From Methylomonas subterranea (GTDB lineage Bacteria; Pseudomonadota; Gammaproteobacteria; Methylococcales; Methylomonadaceae): 64,000 nucleotides of DNA. The notes below the pieces were generated by a model. It was not told the origin of the DNA, did no database searches, and saw nothing but the letters and a program-made list of their open reading frames with translations. Shown piece after piece: positions 46,048 to 59,484 of this stretch. Both the position numbers and the translations under genes were made by a program. The stretch's first letter is position 1. Each line of letters begins with the position of its first letter. The DNA is taken from positions 1-64,000 of the forward strand of contig NZ_JANIBJ010000006.1 of NCBI RefSeq assembly GCF_024505185.1. Reading direction: 5' to 3'.

Positions 46048-49000
46048 TCATTCGGCGTGCGGATGCCGTTTCAGCAGGGCGGCAAACTGATTGGCCGGCA
46101 GCGGCGGGCTAAACAAATAGCCTTGCATTTCCTCGCAGCCTTGCTGATTCAGGAAGGTTTGTTGCTCTATGGTTTCCACGCCTTCGGCGATGGTTTTCAG
46201 GCCCAGACTCCGGGCCAGACTTATCACGGCGCGGACGATGGCTCTATCCTCCGCGTCGCTGTCGATATCGCGCACAAAGGACTGGTCGATCTTGAGCTTG
46301 CTGACTTTGAATCTTTTCAGATAACTCAAGGACGAATAACCGGTGCCGAAATCGTCGATGGCCATGCTCACGCCGCGCGCATGCAGATTGTTGATCACAT
46401 CGATGGCGCGTTCCGGATTCAGCATCGCCACGCCCTCGGTCAGTTCCAATTCCAGAAATTCCGGCGCCAAGCCTTCTTGCTCCAGCACGCGCGCGACTAA
46501 GTCCGGCAGGTCGGGATGGCGGAACTGTACAGCGGATATGTTGACCGCCATCGTCAACACGCCCAGCCCCTCGGTTTCCCAGGCTTTCGCCTGTCTGGCG
46601 GCGCGGCGCAATACCCATTCCCCGATCGGCAGAATCAGCCCGCTGTCTTCCGCAATGGGAATGAACTCCGCCGGCGATATCATGCCCAGCTCCGGATGCC
46701 GCCAACGCAACAAGGCTTCCGCGCCGATGATGCGGCCATCCGGCATCGATACTTGCGGCTGGTAATAGAGCTGCAATTGCTCAAGTGTCAGCGCGTGGCG
46801 CAGGGCGTTCAGCAACAAAAGATTGCGGGTTGCCTTGGCTTGCATCTCGGGGGTAAAAAACCGGTAGCCTTGGCGACCTTCCTGCTTGGCGCTATACATC
46901 GCGGCGTCCGCGCTTTTGGATAATGTTTCCAGATCCTCGCCGTCGCCGGGATAAAGCGCGATACCGATCGATGCGGTCAGTGACAGATTATGCTGCTCGA
47001 TTGCATAGGGCTCGGCAATGGCCTCCTGCAGCTTTTGCGCCAAAAAGGCGGCTCCGCGGGCATCAACACCCGGCAACAACAGAATGAATTCGTCTCCGCC
47101 CAGGCGGGTGACCGTATCCTCTTCCCTCAGCAGTTGGCGCAGGCGTTTTGCCAGTTTAATCAACAGGGCGTCGCCCACGCTATGGCCCAACGTGTCGTTG
47201 ATGTCCTTGAAACGGTCGAGATCGAGAAACATCAAAGCCAAACTGCCTTGAGCGCGCTTGGCCAGACTGACGGCGTACCTGACGCGGTCTTGCAACTGAG
47301 CCCGATTGGGTAAGCCGGTCAATGGATCGTAGTTGGCCAAACGCTCGATGCGTGCCAGCGCCTGCTTGCGTTCGGTGATGTCTTGCACCGTACCGACGCC
47401 GGCCAGACAGTTACCGTCCGCATCGAACTCCAACTCCGCTCGTTCCTCCACCCACCGGATATCGCCGTTCACGACGATTCTATGCTCAAGGTGGTAAGGC
47501 GCGCCCTTCAGCGCGGCTTGCCAGGCATTATTGACCTGATCGCTATCATCGGGATGCACGCGCGAAAGGAATAAGCGGTAGTCCACCGGGGTATCCGGCG
47601 GCAGGCCGAAAATGCGGAAGGTTTCGGCGGACCATTCCAAACGGCCTTGTTTCAGATCCAGACGCCAACTGCCGATTTTTGCCACGGCCTGGGCCCGATT
47701 CAGATTGGCTTCGCTACGCAGTAGCGCCAGCTCGGTTTGCTTGATAGCCGTTATATCCTGATAGACGCCCAGCACGCCGATAGTTTGCCGATCCGAGTTC
47801 AATAGAGGAACTTTGGAGGTTCTCAACCAGACGGTCTCGCCATCCGGTTTGATCAGGGGCTCTTCGTAAAACAGCTTGGGCACGCCCGAACTCATCACTT
47901 GGCGGTCGTCGTTTTGATAAAACTCGGCCAGATCGCGCCATGCCAACTGCTTGTCATTCTTGCCTATGACATCCAGGGGGCTGTCGGCGCCCGCATCGAG
48001 GGCAAAAGCAGGATTGCAGCCCAAAAACGTCAATTCCCTATCTTTCCAAAAAATTCGTAGCGGTACCGTGTCGATGATGGTCCGCAGCAGATTACGGGAC
48101 TCGGCCAACTCCGCCAGTGTTTGTCGGCGCTGAATTTCCTGTGCCAGGTTGTTGAGGGCGTAATCGATGTCCGTGGCCATTTCCAGCAACAGATTGCGCG
48201 CGTCTTCATCGAAGGCATTTACGTTGGCGGCATAAAGCGTCATCGCCCCGACTACCCTGCCATTGCCATGCAAAGGCAGCGAGGCCGACGCTTGCCAGTC
48301 GAACTTGGCTTTGGGCAGGCGCCAAGGCGTGGTGGCGGGATTTTGTTGAAAATCCTGGCACCAAAAGGGCCTATCCTCGCGCATGGCCGTGCCGGTTGGC
48401 CCGCGGCCGAAAGGGTCGTCGGGATGGATCGATATTTCGATGTCGTTTAAATAATCGGCGTCGTCGCCGTACCAGGCAACCGGTTTGACTTTTCCGCTCT
48501 CGCTATCCAGCCAGCCTATCCAAGCCAGCTTCATGCCACCGAAAGTCACGGCGGCGCGGCAGATTTCCAAAAACAGCTGCTGCTGATTATCGCAACGCAC
48601 GATGGACTGGTTGCACTGGCTCAAGGCGGCATACAGTTGCGTCAGGCGTTGATTCTTGGCTTCGACCCGACGGTGTTCGGCGTCGAGTCGCGCCAGTTGG
48701 ATTTGCGTTTCGGACACCCAGGCCAAGATGCTGTTTTTTCCGCCGAGGCCGGGTCGAATCCGCGAGGAAAAATCGCCGCTACCCAGGCGGACGAGCGCGT
48801 CGTGCAATTCATCCAGCGAGCCGCCCAATATGTGAAACAAACTCCGGTACGTCCGCCACAACATCAACAGCAACAGCATGCCGAAGGCGATGAACACCAC
48901 TCTCAACTGGCTGGCTTTAAGCAATGCATCTTGCACTGCCTTCGCTGTTCGGCTGTCCACCATCCGGTAGAACTCGCCGATCAGCCGCATGATATCGGCC

Positions 49001-49566
49001 TTGGCTTGATGATAGGCGGAATCATGCAGCATCAAGCTCGCCCGGTTTCGGTCGGCCTCGGTGGGCGACGAAACGGATTCGAGCCGCTGCATCACGGCAT
49101 ACTCGGTCAAGGCAAGCGCGTCCGATTTGTTTTTGGCGTCGGCCAGCTTGGCAAATTCGGCTGCGGTGAAGCCGGCCTGCCGCATCAGAACCAGCAAGGG
49201 CAGTTTCCCCGGGCCGGCCGGCCGGGGGCGGCTATCGTCCTGTAATACCAAGTCCCAATAGATCAAGTGATAATCGACCGGTCTTGCCCGCTTGCCGTCG
49301 CGGATGTCGAGGATTTCCCGAAAGTGACGTTTATAGATGGGGTCGCCGGTTGCCACATAACTGCGTACCATCCGCGTCAAATCGTCGGACGATTGGCGCA
49401 GTTCGTCCGCCAACAAAAACGATTGGAAGCGTTGTTCGTTGGCCACATCGATTTGCTTTTCGGATTGGACGTAGATCGCAAACACCAGCGCGAAGACGAT
49501 GAACATCGCCATGGCCAGCCAGAGTCCGGTGGAGAAACGAAACAAATACTTTTTCAGAGTCGTCAT
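46048..49566 (-). CDS. Membrane GAF-PAS-PAS-GGDEF-EAL protein (c-di-GMP turnover)
   Basis: The 1172-residue protein has two membrane segments (about residues 12-34 and 216-238) bracketing a periplasmic sensor, then a HAMP-like link. GAF (about 310-470), two PAS (about 490-610, 615-735), GGDEF (about 740-900) and EAL (about 915-1165) domains follow. The cyclase motif RLGGDEF is intact, with an inhibitory RxxD (REED) five residues before it. The phosphodiesterase motif GAEALLRW is also intact, so both activities are possible. It is divergent from the next c-di-GMP gene across 292 gene-free bases. Confidence 0.9.
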   Translation of the reverse strand: MTTLKKYLFRFSTGLWLAMAMFIVFALVFAIYVQSEKQIDVANEQRFQSFLLADELRQSSDDLTRMVRSYVATGDPIYKRHFREILDIRDGKRARPVDYHLIYWDLVLQDDSRPRPAGPGKLPLLVLMRQAGFTAAEFAKLADAKNKSDALALTEYAVMQRLESVSSPTEADRNRASLMLHDSAYHQAKADIMRLIGEFYRMVDSRTAKAVQDALLKASQLRVVFIAFGMLLLLMLWRTYRSLFHILGGSLDELHDALVRLGSGDFSSRIRPGLGGKNSILAWVSETQIQLARLDAEHRRVEAKNQRLTQLYAALSQCNQSIVRCDNQQQLFLEICRAAVTFGGMKLAWIGWLDSESGKVKPVAWYGDDADYLNDIEISIHPDDPFGRGPTGTAMREDRPFWCQDFQQNPATTPWRLPKAKFDWQASASLPLHGNGRVVGAMTLYAANVNAFDEDARNLLLEMATDIDYALNNLAQEIQRRQTLAELAESRNLLRTIIDTVPLRIFWKDRELTFLGCNPAFALDAGADSPLDVIGKNDKQLAWRDLAEFYQNDDRQVMSSGVPKLFYEEPLIKPDGETVWLRTSKVPLLNSDRQTIGVLGVYQDITAIKQTELALLRSEANLNRAQAVAKIGSWRLDLKQGRLEWSAETFRIFGLPPDTPVDYRLFLSRVHPDDSDQVNNAWQAALKGAPYHLEHRIVVNGDIRWVEERAELEFDADGNCLAGVGTVQDITERKQALARIERLANYDPLTGLPNRAQLQDRVRYAVSLAKRAQGSLALMFLDLDRFKDINDTLGHSVGDALLIKLAKRLRQLLREEDTVTRLGGDEFILLLPGVDARGAAFLAQKLQEAIAEPYAIEQHNLSLTASIGIALYPGDGEDLETLSKSADAAMYSAKQEGRQGYRFFTPEMQAKATRNLLLLNALRHALTLEQLQLYYQPQVSMPDGRIIGAEALLRWRHPELGMISPAEFIPIAEDSGLILPIGEWVLRRAARQAKAWETEGLGVLTMAVNISAVQFRHPDLPDLVARVLEQEGLAPEFLELELTEGVAMLNPERAIDVINNLHARGVSMAIDDFGTGYSSLSYLKRFKVSKLKIDQSFVRDIDSDAEDRAIVRAVISLARSLGLKTIAEGVETIEQQTFLNQQGCEEMQGYLFSPPLPANQFAALLKRHPHAE

Positions 49567-49858
49567 GAGTGTTTCGGGCTATTCGACCTTGGCTGTTTTA
49601 AAAAACATCGCTATTGGTGTTGTTTTGACGCACATTCTAACTGCGAATCGGAACAGCGGATACTGGCAATAATTTAATGGCTTGGCCCTGGCTTGAATAC
49701 ATCCGGCCAGCAAAATGCCGCTCATTTTTTGCCCGGCGGCCGGCTCGCGCGGGCGGTCGCCAAAATAGTCTTTGTAGGTAATGAATTACAATCGACTTGG
49801 AATATACTGTCAGCCATTCCAGGCCCGTTAGCCCGGCAGTTCAGGATTTATTCGCCCA
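49567..49858. other. Divergent intergenic region between two c-di-GMP genes
   Basis: These 292 bases hold no gene that I can support. There are fragments resembling the ATCCTTGGCC-type words seen near 41160 and 44345, but no clear long repeat. Promoters for both flanking genes should be here; I cannot pick reliable -10/-35 boxes. Confidence 0.3.
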
Positions 49859-51757
49859 ATGCCATCGCCTTCCCCAGCCCGAAACATTTCCAGTGCCTTG
49901 TTACTTTTGCCGACGGCGTATCTTGCGCCCATACTGGTAGCCATGGGCTATTATTTGGGGGCGCTGCTTGGCGTTAAGGCTTCCATCATGTCGGAAGGTA
50001 TCGCCATTCTGTGGCCGCCGAATGCATTTCTGCTGGCGGCATTATTGCTGGCGCCGCCGAAGTATTGGCCGGTTTTCTCGTGCGCCATCATTCCGGCTGA
50101 AATTTTGGCGGACTGGCCGACCTTTACCGTCAAACAGGCGCTGATGTTTGCCGCCGTGAATATTCTGGAAGCGGTCTTCAGCGCGGTATTGCTAAAGCAA
50201 GCCATCGGTCTGCCGGTCAAACTGGATAGGCTGCGCCATGTGGTTTTATTCGGTCTATTTGCCGTGGTCCTGGCCAGCGGTTCGGCGGCATTATTGGGCG
50301 CCGCGGTTTACACGGCGACGGCGGGCGGAGAAGTCTGTTATTGGACCAATTGGCGTATCTGGTGGTTTGGCGACGGCTTGGGGCTTTTGATTATTACGCC
50401 GGTACTTTTGAGTTGGTTTCAGCCTGAAATGGATGCTTGGCCCCGGCCCGCAGCCAAGCGCCTGCCGGAAGCCGTTCTGTTGGCGACCTCGACCATCGCA
50501 ACGGGCTTATGGGTATTTTCCCGATCCGAGTATTTGACCGACCAGTTCCCGCTCAGTCCCATGCTGTTGCTGCCGATGACGATTTGGGCGGCCGGACGTT
50601 TCGGCATGCGTGGGGCTGCTTCGATCAATCTACTGATTGCCGCCATCGCCATATACTGCACTCTTTATCGCCTGGGCCCATTCGTTTCGATGCGGGCGGC
50701 CGACAATGTCCTCCAATTGCAGGAATATATTGCCGCCTTGGCTTTGTCGTCGCTGGCACTGGCCGCTTTGTTGCGGGAGCTGAATTTACAAAACGAACAG
50801 CTCAGGATTTTGGGGCGGGCCATAGATGCCGTCAACGACGGCATTCTGATCGCCGATGCCAGAGCCAAAGACAATCCGATTGTCTATGTCAACAAAGGCT
50901 TCGAAGCCATTACCGGTTATCGGGGTGACGAAGTCAAGGGCAGGAATCCGCGTTTTTTGCAGGCGGGCTTGGATCCGGATGTACTCGAGAGCGTCAGGCA
51001 GGCCGTTGCCGGCCGTCGGCAGGTTCGCGCCTTGTTGAGAAATCGCCGGAAGGACGGTTCTATTTTTTGGAACAATGTCATCATCGACCCGGTCTGCGAC
51101 GAAAGCGGCGAGGTGAGCCATTTCATCGGCATTCAACACGATATTTCCGACATCATGGAAACCGAAACCGCCTTGCTTGCCGCTCGCGACGAACTGGCGG
51201 CGACCAATCGCGATCTGGAGCGGCGCATCGAACAGCGCACCAGGGAACTTAAGCTCGCCAACCTGAAACTGGCCGGGCTGGCCGCAACCGACCCTCTGAC
51301 CGGGGCCTATAACCGCCGTTATTTCCTGAGCCATGCCGGCGCCGAACTCGAGCGCGCCAACCGGCATCGGCAACCGCTGTCCGTCATAGCCATCGATATC
51401 GATCATTTCAAATCGATCAACGATCGATATGGGCATCTTACCGGCGACAAAATACTGGTCGAGTTGACCGAGACAGCTAAAAGCGCTCTGCGTCCGGTGG
51501 ATATTTTTGCCCGCTTCGGCGGCGAGGAGTTTTTTATCCTGTTGCCGGAAACCGCGCGGGAGGAAGCCGTCAATGTGGCCGAGCGTCTGCAGGCTAGAAT
51601 TTCGCGGATCCGGGTTGCGGAAATAGGCTTTAGCGTCAGTATCGGCATTGCCCCGCTGGCCGACGATACCGAGTTGGAGCCGTTACTGGAGCGCGCCGAT
51701 CGAGCCTTGTATGCCGCCAAAAACCAGGGCCGTAACTGCATACGTATCGCGGCCTAA
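49859..51757 (+). CDS. MASE1-PAS-GGDEF diguanylate cyclase
   Basis: The 632-residue protein starts with an eight-helix MASE1-type membrane sensor (about residues 15-300; ILWPPNAFLLAALLL and ILADWPTF are typical). A PAS domain with its PAC part follows (about 310-425: 'DGILIADARAKDNPIVYVNKGF'). A short coiled coil (RIEQRTRELKLANLK) leads to a GGDEF domain with the active variant FGGEEF (about 560). An RxxD inhibitory site (RPVD) stands five residues before it. It should synthesise c-di-GMP in response to an unknown membrane signal. Confidence 0.9.
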   Translation: MPSPSPARNISSALLLLPTAYLAPILVAMGYYLGALLGVKASIMSEGIAILWPPNAFLLAALLLAPPKYWPVFSCAIIPAEILADWPTFTVKQALMFAAVNILEAVFSAVLLKQAIGLPVKLDRLRHVVLFGLFAVVLASGSAALLGAAVYTATAGGEVCYWTNWRIWWFGDGLGLLIITPVLLSWFQPEMDAWPRPAAKRLPEAVLLATSTIATGLWVFSRSEYLTDQFPLSPMLLLPMTIWAAGRFGMRGAASINLLIAAIAIYCTLYRLGPFVSMRAADNVLQLQEYIAALALSSLALAALLRELNLQNEQLRILGRAIDAVNDGILIADARAKDNPIVYVNKGFEAITGYRGDEVKGRNPRFLQAGLDPDVLESVRQAVAGRRQVRALLRNRRKDGSIFWNNVIIDPVCDESGEVSHFIGIQHDISDIMETETALLAARDELAATNRDLERRIEQRTRELKLANLKLAGLAATDPLTGAYNRRYFLSHAGAELERANRHRQPLSVIAIDIDHFKSINDRYGHLTGDKILVELTETAKSALRPVDIFARFGGEEFFILLPETAREEAVNVAERLQARISRIRVAEIGFSVSIGIAPLADDTELEPLLERADRALYAAKNQGRNCIRIAA

Positions 51758-52020
51758 GCCGCCCCGCCATCCCGCGGTCGGATTGCGGAGCGGATTTGCG
51801 TCAGGAAATCCCGAATCCCTGCCTCGTCAAACGGCCAGCCCAGCTCGGACCCGCTCGACTCATGCAGCAATACCGGTATCCGAATCGCATAGCGTTGCAG
51901 CCATTGTTCTCCGGTCATGATGTCCTGCCTGGCAAAACTCACGCCAGCCCGCAACAGCATTTGTTCGGCCTCCTCGCACAAGTGGCAGCCCTCGGTGCCG
52001 AACAATATCAATTCGCTCAT
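51754..52020 (-). CDS. Glutaredoxin-like protein (CxxC)
   Basis: I start it at ATG 52020, which overlaps the stop of the upstream yqhA-like gene (TGATG). The 88-residue product has GTEGCHLCEEAEQML (redox cysteines 13 and 16) and the later conserved IRIPVLL cis-proline, which fits the small thioredoxin-fold family related to glutaredoxin. It probably depends on glutathione or acts as a disulfide carrier. Its 3' end overlaps the stop of the convergent cyclase gene. Confidence 0.8.
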   Translation of the reverse strand: MSELILFGTEGCHLCEEAEQMLLRAGVSFARQDIMTGEQWLQRYAIRIPVLLHESSGSELGWPFDEAGIRDFLTQIRSAIRPRDGGAA

Positions 52021-52520
52021 CAATGTTTGGATATCTTGTCCAGATAACCCATGATAAATGCGGAAAGTACCAGCGTCAGATGAATAATGACGTACCACAA
52101 CATTTTTTCGTTTGCGGTGTTTTCCACTTCCATGAAGACCTTCAATAAGCGAATGGATGAAATGGCCACGATGGAAGTCGCCACTTTCAGCTTCAGGGAG
52201 CCATAATCGTGGGTACCCAGCCAATCCAGTTTTTCGGCCTCGCTGCCGATGTCCAGCCGGGAGACGAAGTTCTCGTAGCCGCTGAACATCACGATCAGGG
52301 TCAGGCTGCCAACCAGGGTCAAGTCTATGAAAGTCAGCAACTTCAAGATAATCTGGCCCTCGTCCAGGTCCAGAATATGCGGCACGAAGTGGTACAACTC
52401 CTGGAAGAATTTAATGGCCAATATCAGCAAAATCAGGCTCATGCCCAGAAAAACCGGCGCCATGATCCAGCGACTGCCGTACATCAGGCGTTCCACAAAA
52501 TGTTCGAGGCGTAACTGCAT
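52020..52520 (-). CDS. YqhA-family (TIGR00645) membrane protein
   Basis: The 166-residue protein starts at ATG 52520 ([18 protein letters not shown]), since the earlier TTG overlaps metH. It matches the YqhA family with four membrane segments and conserved [24 protein letters not shown] near residue 110. The family has no established function. It is coupled to the glutaredoxin-like gene by overlapping stop and start codons. Confidence 0.85.
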   Translation of the reverse strand: MQLRLEHFVERLMYGSRWIMAPVFLGMSLILLILAIKFFQELYHFVPHILDLDEGQIILKLLTFIDLTLVGSLTLIVMFSGYENFVSRLDIGSEAEKLDWLGTHDYGSLKLKVATSIVAISSIRLLKVFMEVENTANEKMLWYVIIHLTLVLSAFIMGYLDKISKH

Positions 52521-52534
52521 ATTGTTTACCGTTC

Positions 52535-56230
<3,696 letters not shown>

Positions 56231-56309
56231 TGGCAGGAAAAATCGATGTTAACGCTGAATGGGCTGTAACAGCCGCATTGTTATTTGAACCTTGGAAACT
56301 GAGGAAATC

Positions 56310-56498
56310 ATGTCCAAACCCAGTCTACTGCATGTTGTAAAAAGCGTGCTTGCCGCCGCAGTCGGCGTACAAAGCGACAAAAATCGGGAAATGGATTTCA
56401 AGCACGGCTCGCTGCCTGCTTATATCATTGTTGGCCTTATTGGCACAGTGTTGTTTATTTTGGCGCTCGTGACGATAGTATCGCTGGTTACCGGTTGA
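56310..56498 (+). CDS. DUF2970-family small membrane protein
   Basis: I start it at ATG 56310 behind GAGGAAAT. The 62-residue protein has SLLHVVKSVLAAAVGVQSDKNRE and one C-terminal helix, the pattern of DUF2970, a family often located near oxidase or electron-transport genes in proteobacteria. It is divergent from metH and is closed by a strong terminator. Confidence 0.8.
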   Translation: MSKPSLLHVVKSVLAAAVGVQSDKNREMDFKHGSLPAYIIVGLIGTVLFILALVTIVSLVTG

Positions 56499-56514
56499 GT
56501 CGGGAGCATTTTTT

Positions 56515-56548
56515 ACAAAAAAAAGCCCAAGACAGCTTGGGCTTTTTT
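56515..56548. terminator. Bidirectional rho-independent terminator
   Basis: A-run, AGCCCAAG (56524-56531), loop ACAG, CTTGGGCT (56536-56543), T-run. It serves both the DUF2970 gene and the convergent membrane-protein gene ending at 56566. Confidence 0.9.
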
Positions 56549-56565
56549 CAAGCTCGAAAAACGGC

Positions 56566-56985
56566 TTAGTTGCTGGATGTTTTAAAACTGTTTTTAATGC
56601 TTTCGAACATTTCCTTGACGCCAGCAAACAGATTGGCCGGGGTCAAGGCTTCTTTCAGAATGAACAGCGAACGAATGACCGAAACCGCCAGAAAACCGGC
56701 GATGGGCGGCAACAATTCGAAAATGACCGGCATAATCCAGCCGCCCGCGCCTTCCTGGGTTTTGCGGTCGCCCACGCTGGTCAGTTCGCGATCGTAGTCT
56801 CCACCCACGTTTTTACCGTCCAAGGCATCGATGATCATTATATTGACATTATAGAACAATACCTGAACCACCAGAAAGACAACCGCGCAAATGCTTACCC
56901 ACATCAATACGTTGTCTTTTTTTGCTCTCATCAGTGACTGGTAAACCCAGATCACTGTCAAAACCATTACAATACCGCCAATCAT
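56566..56985 (-). CDS. Uncharacterised small membrane protein
   Basis: The 139-residue protein has about three hydrophobic segments (near residues 2-18, 28-52 and 82-105), with an acidic loop (GKNVGGDYDRELTSVGDRK) between. I do not recognise the family. It is divergent from the 42-residue small membrane protein at 57198. Confidence 0.6.
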   Translation of the reverse strand: MIGGIVMVLTVIWVYQSLMRAKKDNVLMWVSICAVVFLVVQVLFYNVNIMIIDALDGKNVGGDYDRELTSVGDRKTQEGAGGWIMPVIFELLPPIAGFLAVSVIRSLFILKEALTPANLFAGVKEMFESIKNSFKTSSN

Positions 56986-57105
56986 ATCTTTCCCCTTATT
57001 AATTAACTGTTTTTATTCTTGTAAAGTCAGTTTGAACCCTCATACTACCATAAACAGAGGCGTTGGCAATTTGTGGCGGCATCTTTCTTAAAAGGCGACA
57101 ATTAC

Positions 57106-57133
57106 TTGACTTTAAAGTCAGCTGAAGTAACAT
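57106..57133 (+). promoter_or_regulatory. Candidate promoter with overlapping palindrome
   Basis: TTGACT (57106-57111) and TAACAT (57128-57133) are 16 bases apart, resembling sigma-70 boxes. A perfect 12-base palindrome GACTTTAAAGTC (57108-57119) overlaps the -35, where a repressor or activator could bind. It lies 65 bases upstream of the small gene at 57198. Confidence 0.4.
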
Positions 57134-57197
57134 ATCAGTCTCGGAGGCCGTTTGGCTGGCAATTTTTATAACAACTAACAAAAGGTAGGAGGCACCC

Positions 57198-57326
57198 ATG
57201 GGAGCGATCTTAGACTTAACAGAAATGTTAAAAGAACCATCAGGTATGATTGGAGCGGTAGTTATTATCGCTGCAGGATACTTCTTCGTGAAATGGGTGT
57301 TTCAAGAGCCTAAGGACGAAGAATAA
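57198..57326 (+). CDS. 42-residue single-helix membrane protein
   Basis: The small gene begins MGAILDLTEM behind the strong ribosome site GGTAGGAGGC. It has one hydrophobic helix (about residues 17-31, MIGAVVIIAAGYFFV) and an acidic C-terminus (EPKDEE). It has its own candidate promoter and is followed by a good terminator. It resembles small respiratory-complex or membrane-regulatory subunits, but I cannot assign it to a family. The well-spaced ribosome site and flanking signals argue that it is real and well expressed. Confidence 0.72.
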   Translation: MGAILDLTEMLKEPSGMIGAVVIIAAGYFFVKWVFQEPKDEE

Positions 57327-57362
57327 GCTAGATTGCTTCTTGAAGCCTAGTTTTTCTGATTA

Positions 57363-57395
57363 AAGGCGGCACGGTTTCCCGGAGCCGCCTTTTTT
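57363..57395 (+). terminator. Rho-independent terminator after the 42-residue gene
   Basis: AGGCGGC (57364-57370) pairs with GCCGCCT (57384-57390) around a 13-base loop, followed by TTTTT. Confidence 0.88.
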
Positions 57396-57463
57396 GTGTC
57401 CCAACGTTTTTCACCAGCCAAAATACCTTATAATTTGTGGATACTTTGTCTGGCCCGACCTAA

Positions 57464-59371
57464 ATGTCCAACGCATTAGCATCCAAAATTTACACCCTTT
57501 TCCAGCAACAAGCACCCGCCACGGGCATCGGTCTTTTTAGGCTGCTGTTCGGCCTGATTACCTTACAGGAAATTCTCTTCCTGATTTATTTCAACCACCT
57601 GATTTTCGACCCCATTCCCTATATGGACGTCGAGTTTCCGATGATTACCTTCTTTTTGTGGCTATGGGCGGCCGTCGCATTCTGTCTGGTGATTGGTTAT
57701 CGCTGCCAGGCCAGTAGCCTTGCCAATTATGTTTTTTGGTTGGTCTTCGTCAACTTTACCCCCATGCAACGGGATTTTGACGGCGGTTTCGATTTGTTCA
57801 TGATAGGGGCGAATTTTTTTCTGATTTTTATGCCTATGGACAAGGCATTTGCAATTGACGGGCTCAGAAAAAAACTGGCAACACCTTTCACTCACTACTC
57901 CGAGTATCCGGAGGTACAAGTATCCAGGCTGGCCTATTACCTGCCCGTACTCATCTGCTTGGGCTTTCTCTATTTCGATTCAGCCATCCACAAAATGTTT
58001 GCCGAGCACTGGCGTAACGGCCTTGGTGCTTGGCTGCCATCATCCATGCCGTATTACATCTCCGCGTTGGATATGTCGTGGTTATTAAACATGGAGCCGC
58101 TGCAAAAGTTGATTGGCTACACCATCATCGTTTTCCAATTCAGTTTTATACCCTTGTTTCATTTTAGATTGTTGCGACCGCTGTATTTTCTGACCGGCTT
58201 AAGCTTGCATTTGGGCATAGCGCTGTCTTTCAATATTTATCCATTCGGCATGGGCATGCTGATTTTCTATGTGTTGATGGTGCCGTTTGCCTGGTATCGC
58301 CGTGTTGGTTCATGGCTGAGAAGGCCTCAACCTGTCCTGACGGTTTTTTTCGACCAGTATTGCCCGTTGTGTAACCGTACAGTCCTGATTCTGAATCATT
58401 TCGATATTTTGCACGCCGTCGATTTTAAACCAGCCCAAACTTATGCGCGCGCTTATCCCGCCCTCGATAGCCTGAGCGATGAGACCCTGTTGACCGACCT
58501 CTACGCGCTGGATGGCGAAAACAGATTGTATGCCGGTGTCGATACCTACGCGCAAATTCTTGTAGCCATGGGTTACACGGCTGTTATTGGCTGGATTATC
58601 AGAATACCCGGAATCCACGCCTGGGCAAAGTCGCGTTATCGCCGCATAGCCGACAATCGTGCCCGTCTAAGCTGCGATGCAAATTGTATAAGGGAGCCCG
58701 GCGCGACGGTCGCCACCACGCTGTATGAGCGTATTTTTGCCGATGGCCAAGCCATGCAGCAAAGACGTAATGCCCGTAAACTGGGCAAGGTGCTGTTGAT
58801 CATCGTGTTACTGCAGCTGAACAGCAGTATTCATTATGGCTTGTTGTATCGCCTGAAAGTGGATACCCGGCAAACGCCACTCGCCAGTGTCATGGCCGAC
58901 ATGAGCAATGCCGTATTGATGTTTTCGCATACTTTTCTGGGGATTACCCCGCACGCCTTGTACCTGCACGATCATTTCGAAGGTTATGACCATGTGTTGG
59001 CGATTACCTATCTGGACGCCAATGGTGTCGAACGCTGGCTGCCATTCGTCAACGAACAAGGCCGGCTGTTGGCTCCCAATTGGGGCAGAGTGCATTCGAT
59101 GTGGGCCAACATCGCCGTTACTCCCAATATCGATGAGTTCCGCTTAAAAAAATTCATCATGAAGATCACCGCGTTCTGGGGTAAGAAACTCCATCTTGAT
59201 TTTGAAGAGACTCGCTTCATCGTAAAAATGAAAAAAACGCGCGCGCCCTTTGTTTGGGAAAGGGATTTAAGGAATAAAAATCTGGCCGGCGAATGGCGGG
59301 CCATCGGCTCCGCGCAGTGGGCGGGCAAAGAGTTTAAGGTCAATTTGCCTAACGATATCGACATGCTTTGA
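57464..59371 (+). CDS. HTTM (gamma-carboxylase-like) membrane protein fused to a DCC1 thiol-disulfide domain
   Basis: The 635-residue protein starts with a multi-helix HTTM domain (about residues 15-280), the fold shared with vitamin K-dependent gamma-carboxylase. A DCC1/DUF393 domain with FFDQYCPLCNRTV (about 298-310) and the later DLYALDGENRLYAGVDTYAQIL follows. A further membrane segment near 450 and a soluble C-terminal domain with GYDHVLAI complete it. Both parts are known separately, and in some bacteria as fusions. The CPLC pair suggests a redox reaction. The substrate is unknown. Confidence 0.75.
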   Translation: MSNALASKIYTLFQQQAPATGIGLFRLLFGLITLQEILFLIYFNHLIFDPIPYMDVEFPMITFFLWLWAAVAFCLVIGYRCQASSLANYVFWLVFVNFTPMQRDFDGGFDLFMIGANFFLIFMPMDKAFAIDGLRKKLATPFTHYSEYPEVQVSRLAYYLPVLICLGFLYFDSAIHKMFAEHWRNGLGAWLPSSMPYYISALDMSWLLNMEPLQKLIGYTIIVFQFSFIPLFHFRLLRPLYFLTGLSLHLGIALSFNIYPFGMGMLIFYVLMVPFAWYRRVGSWLRRPQPVLTVFFDQYCPLCNRTVLILNHFDILHAVDFKPAQTYARAYPALDSLSDETLLTDLYALDGENRLYAGVDTYAQILVAMGYTAVIGWIIRIPGIHAWAKSRYRRIADNRARLSCDANCIREPGATVATTLYERIFADGQAMQQRRNARKLGKVLLIIVLLQLNSSIHYGLLYRLKVDTRQTPLASVMADMSNAVLMFSHTFLGITPHALYLHDHFEGYDHVLAITYLDANGVERWLPFVNEQGRLLAPNWGRVHSMWANIAVTPNIDEFRLKKFIMKITAFWGKKLHLDFEETRFIVKMKKTRAPFVWERDLRNKNLAGEWRAIGSAQWAGKEFKVNLPNDIDML

Positions 59372-59484
59372 ACTAGGCATTCAAATTTAGCCTTGCATGC
59401 GCCTTTCTGTCATGCTATAAATTTTATGTGCTTAACTTTTAAGTGCACAAAATTATAAAAACCTTAATTTACTCGGAGGATGTT

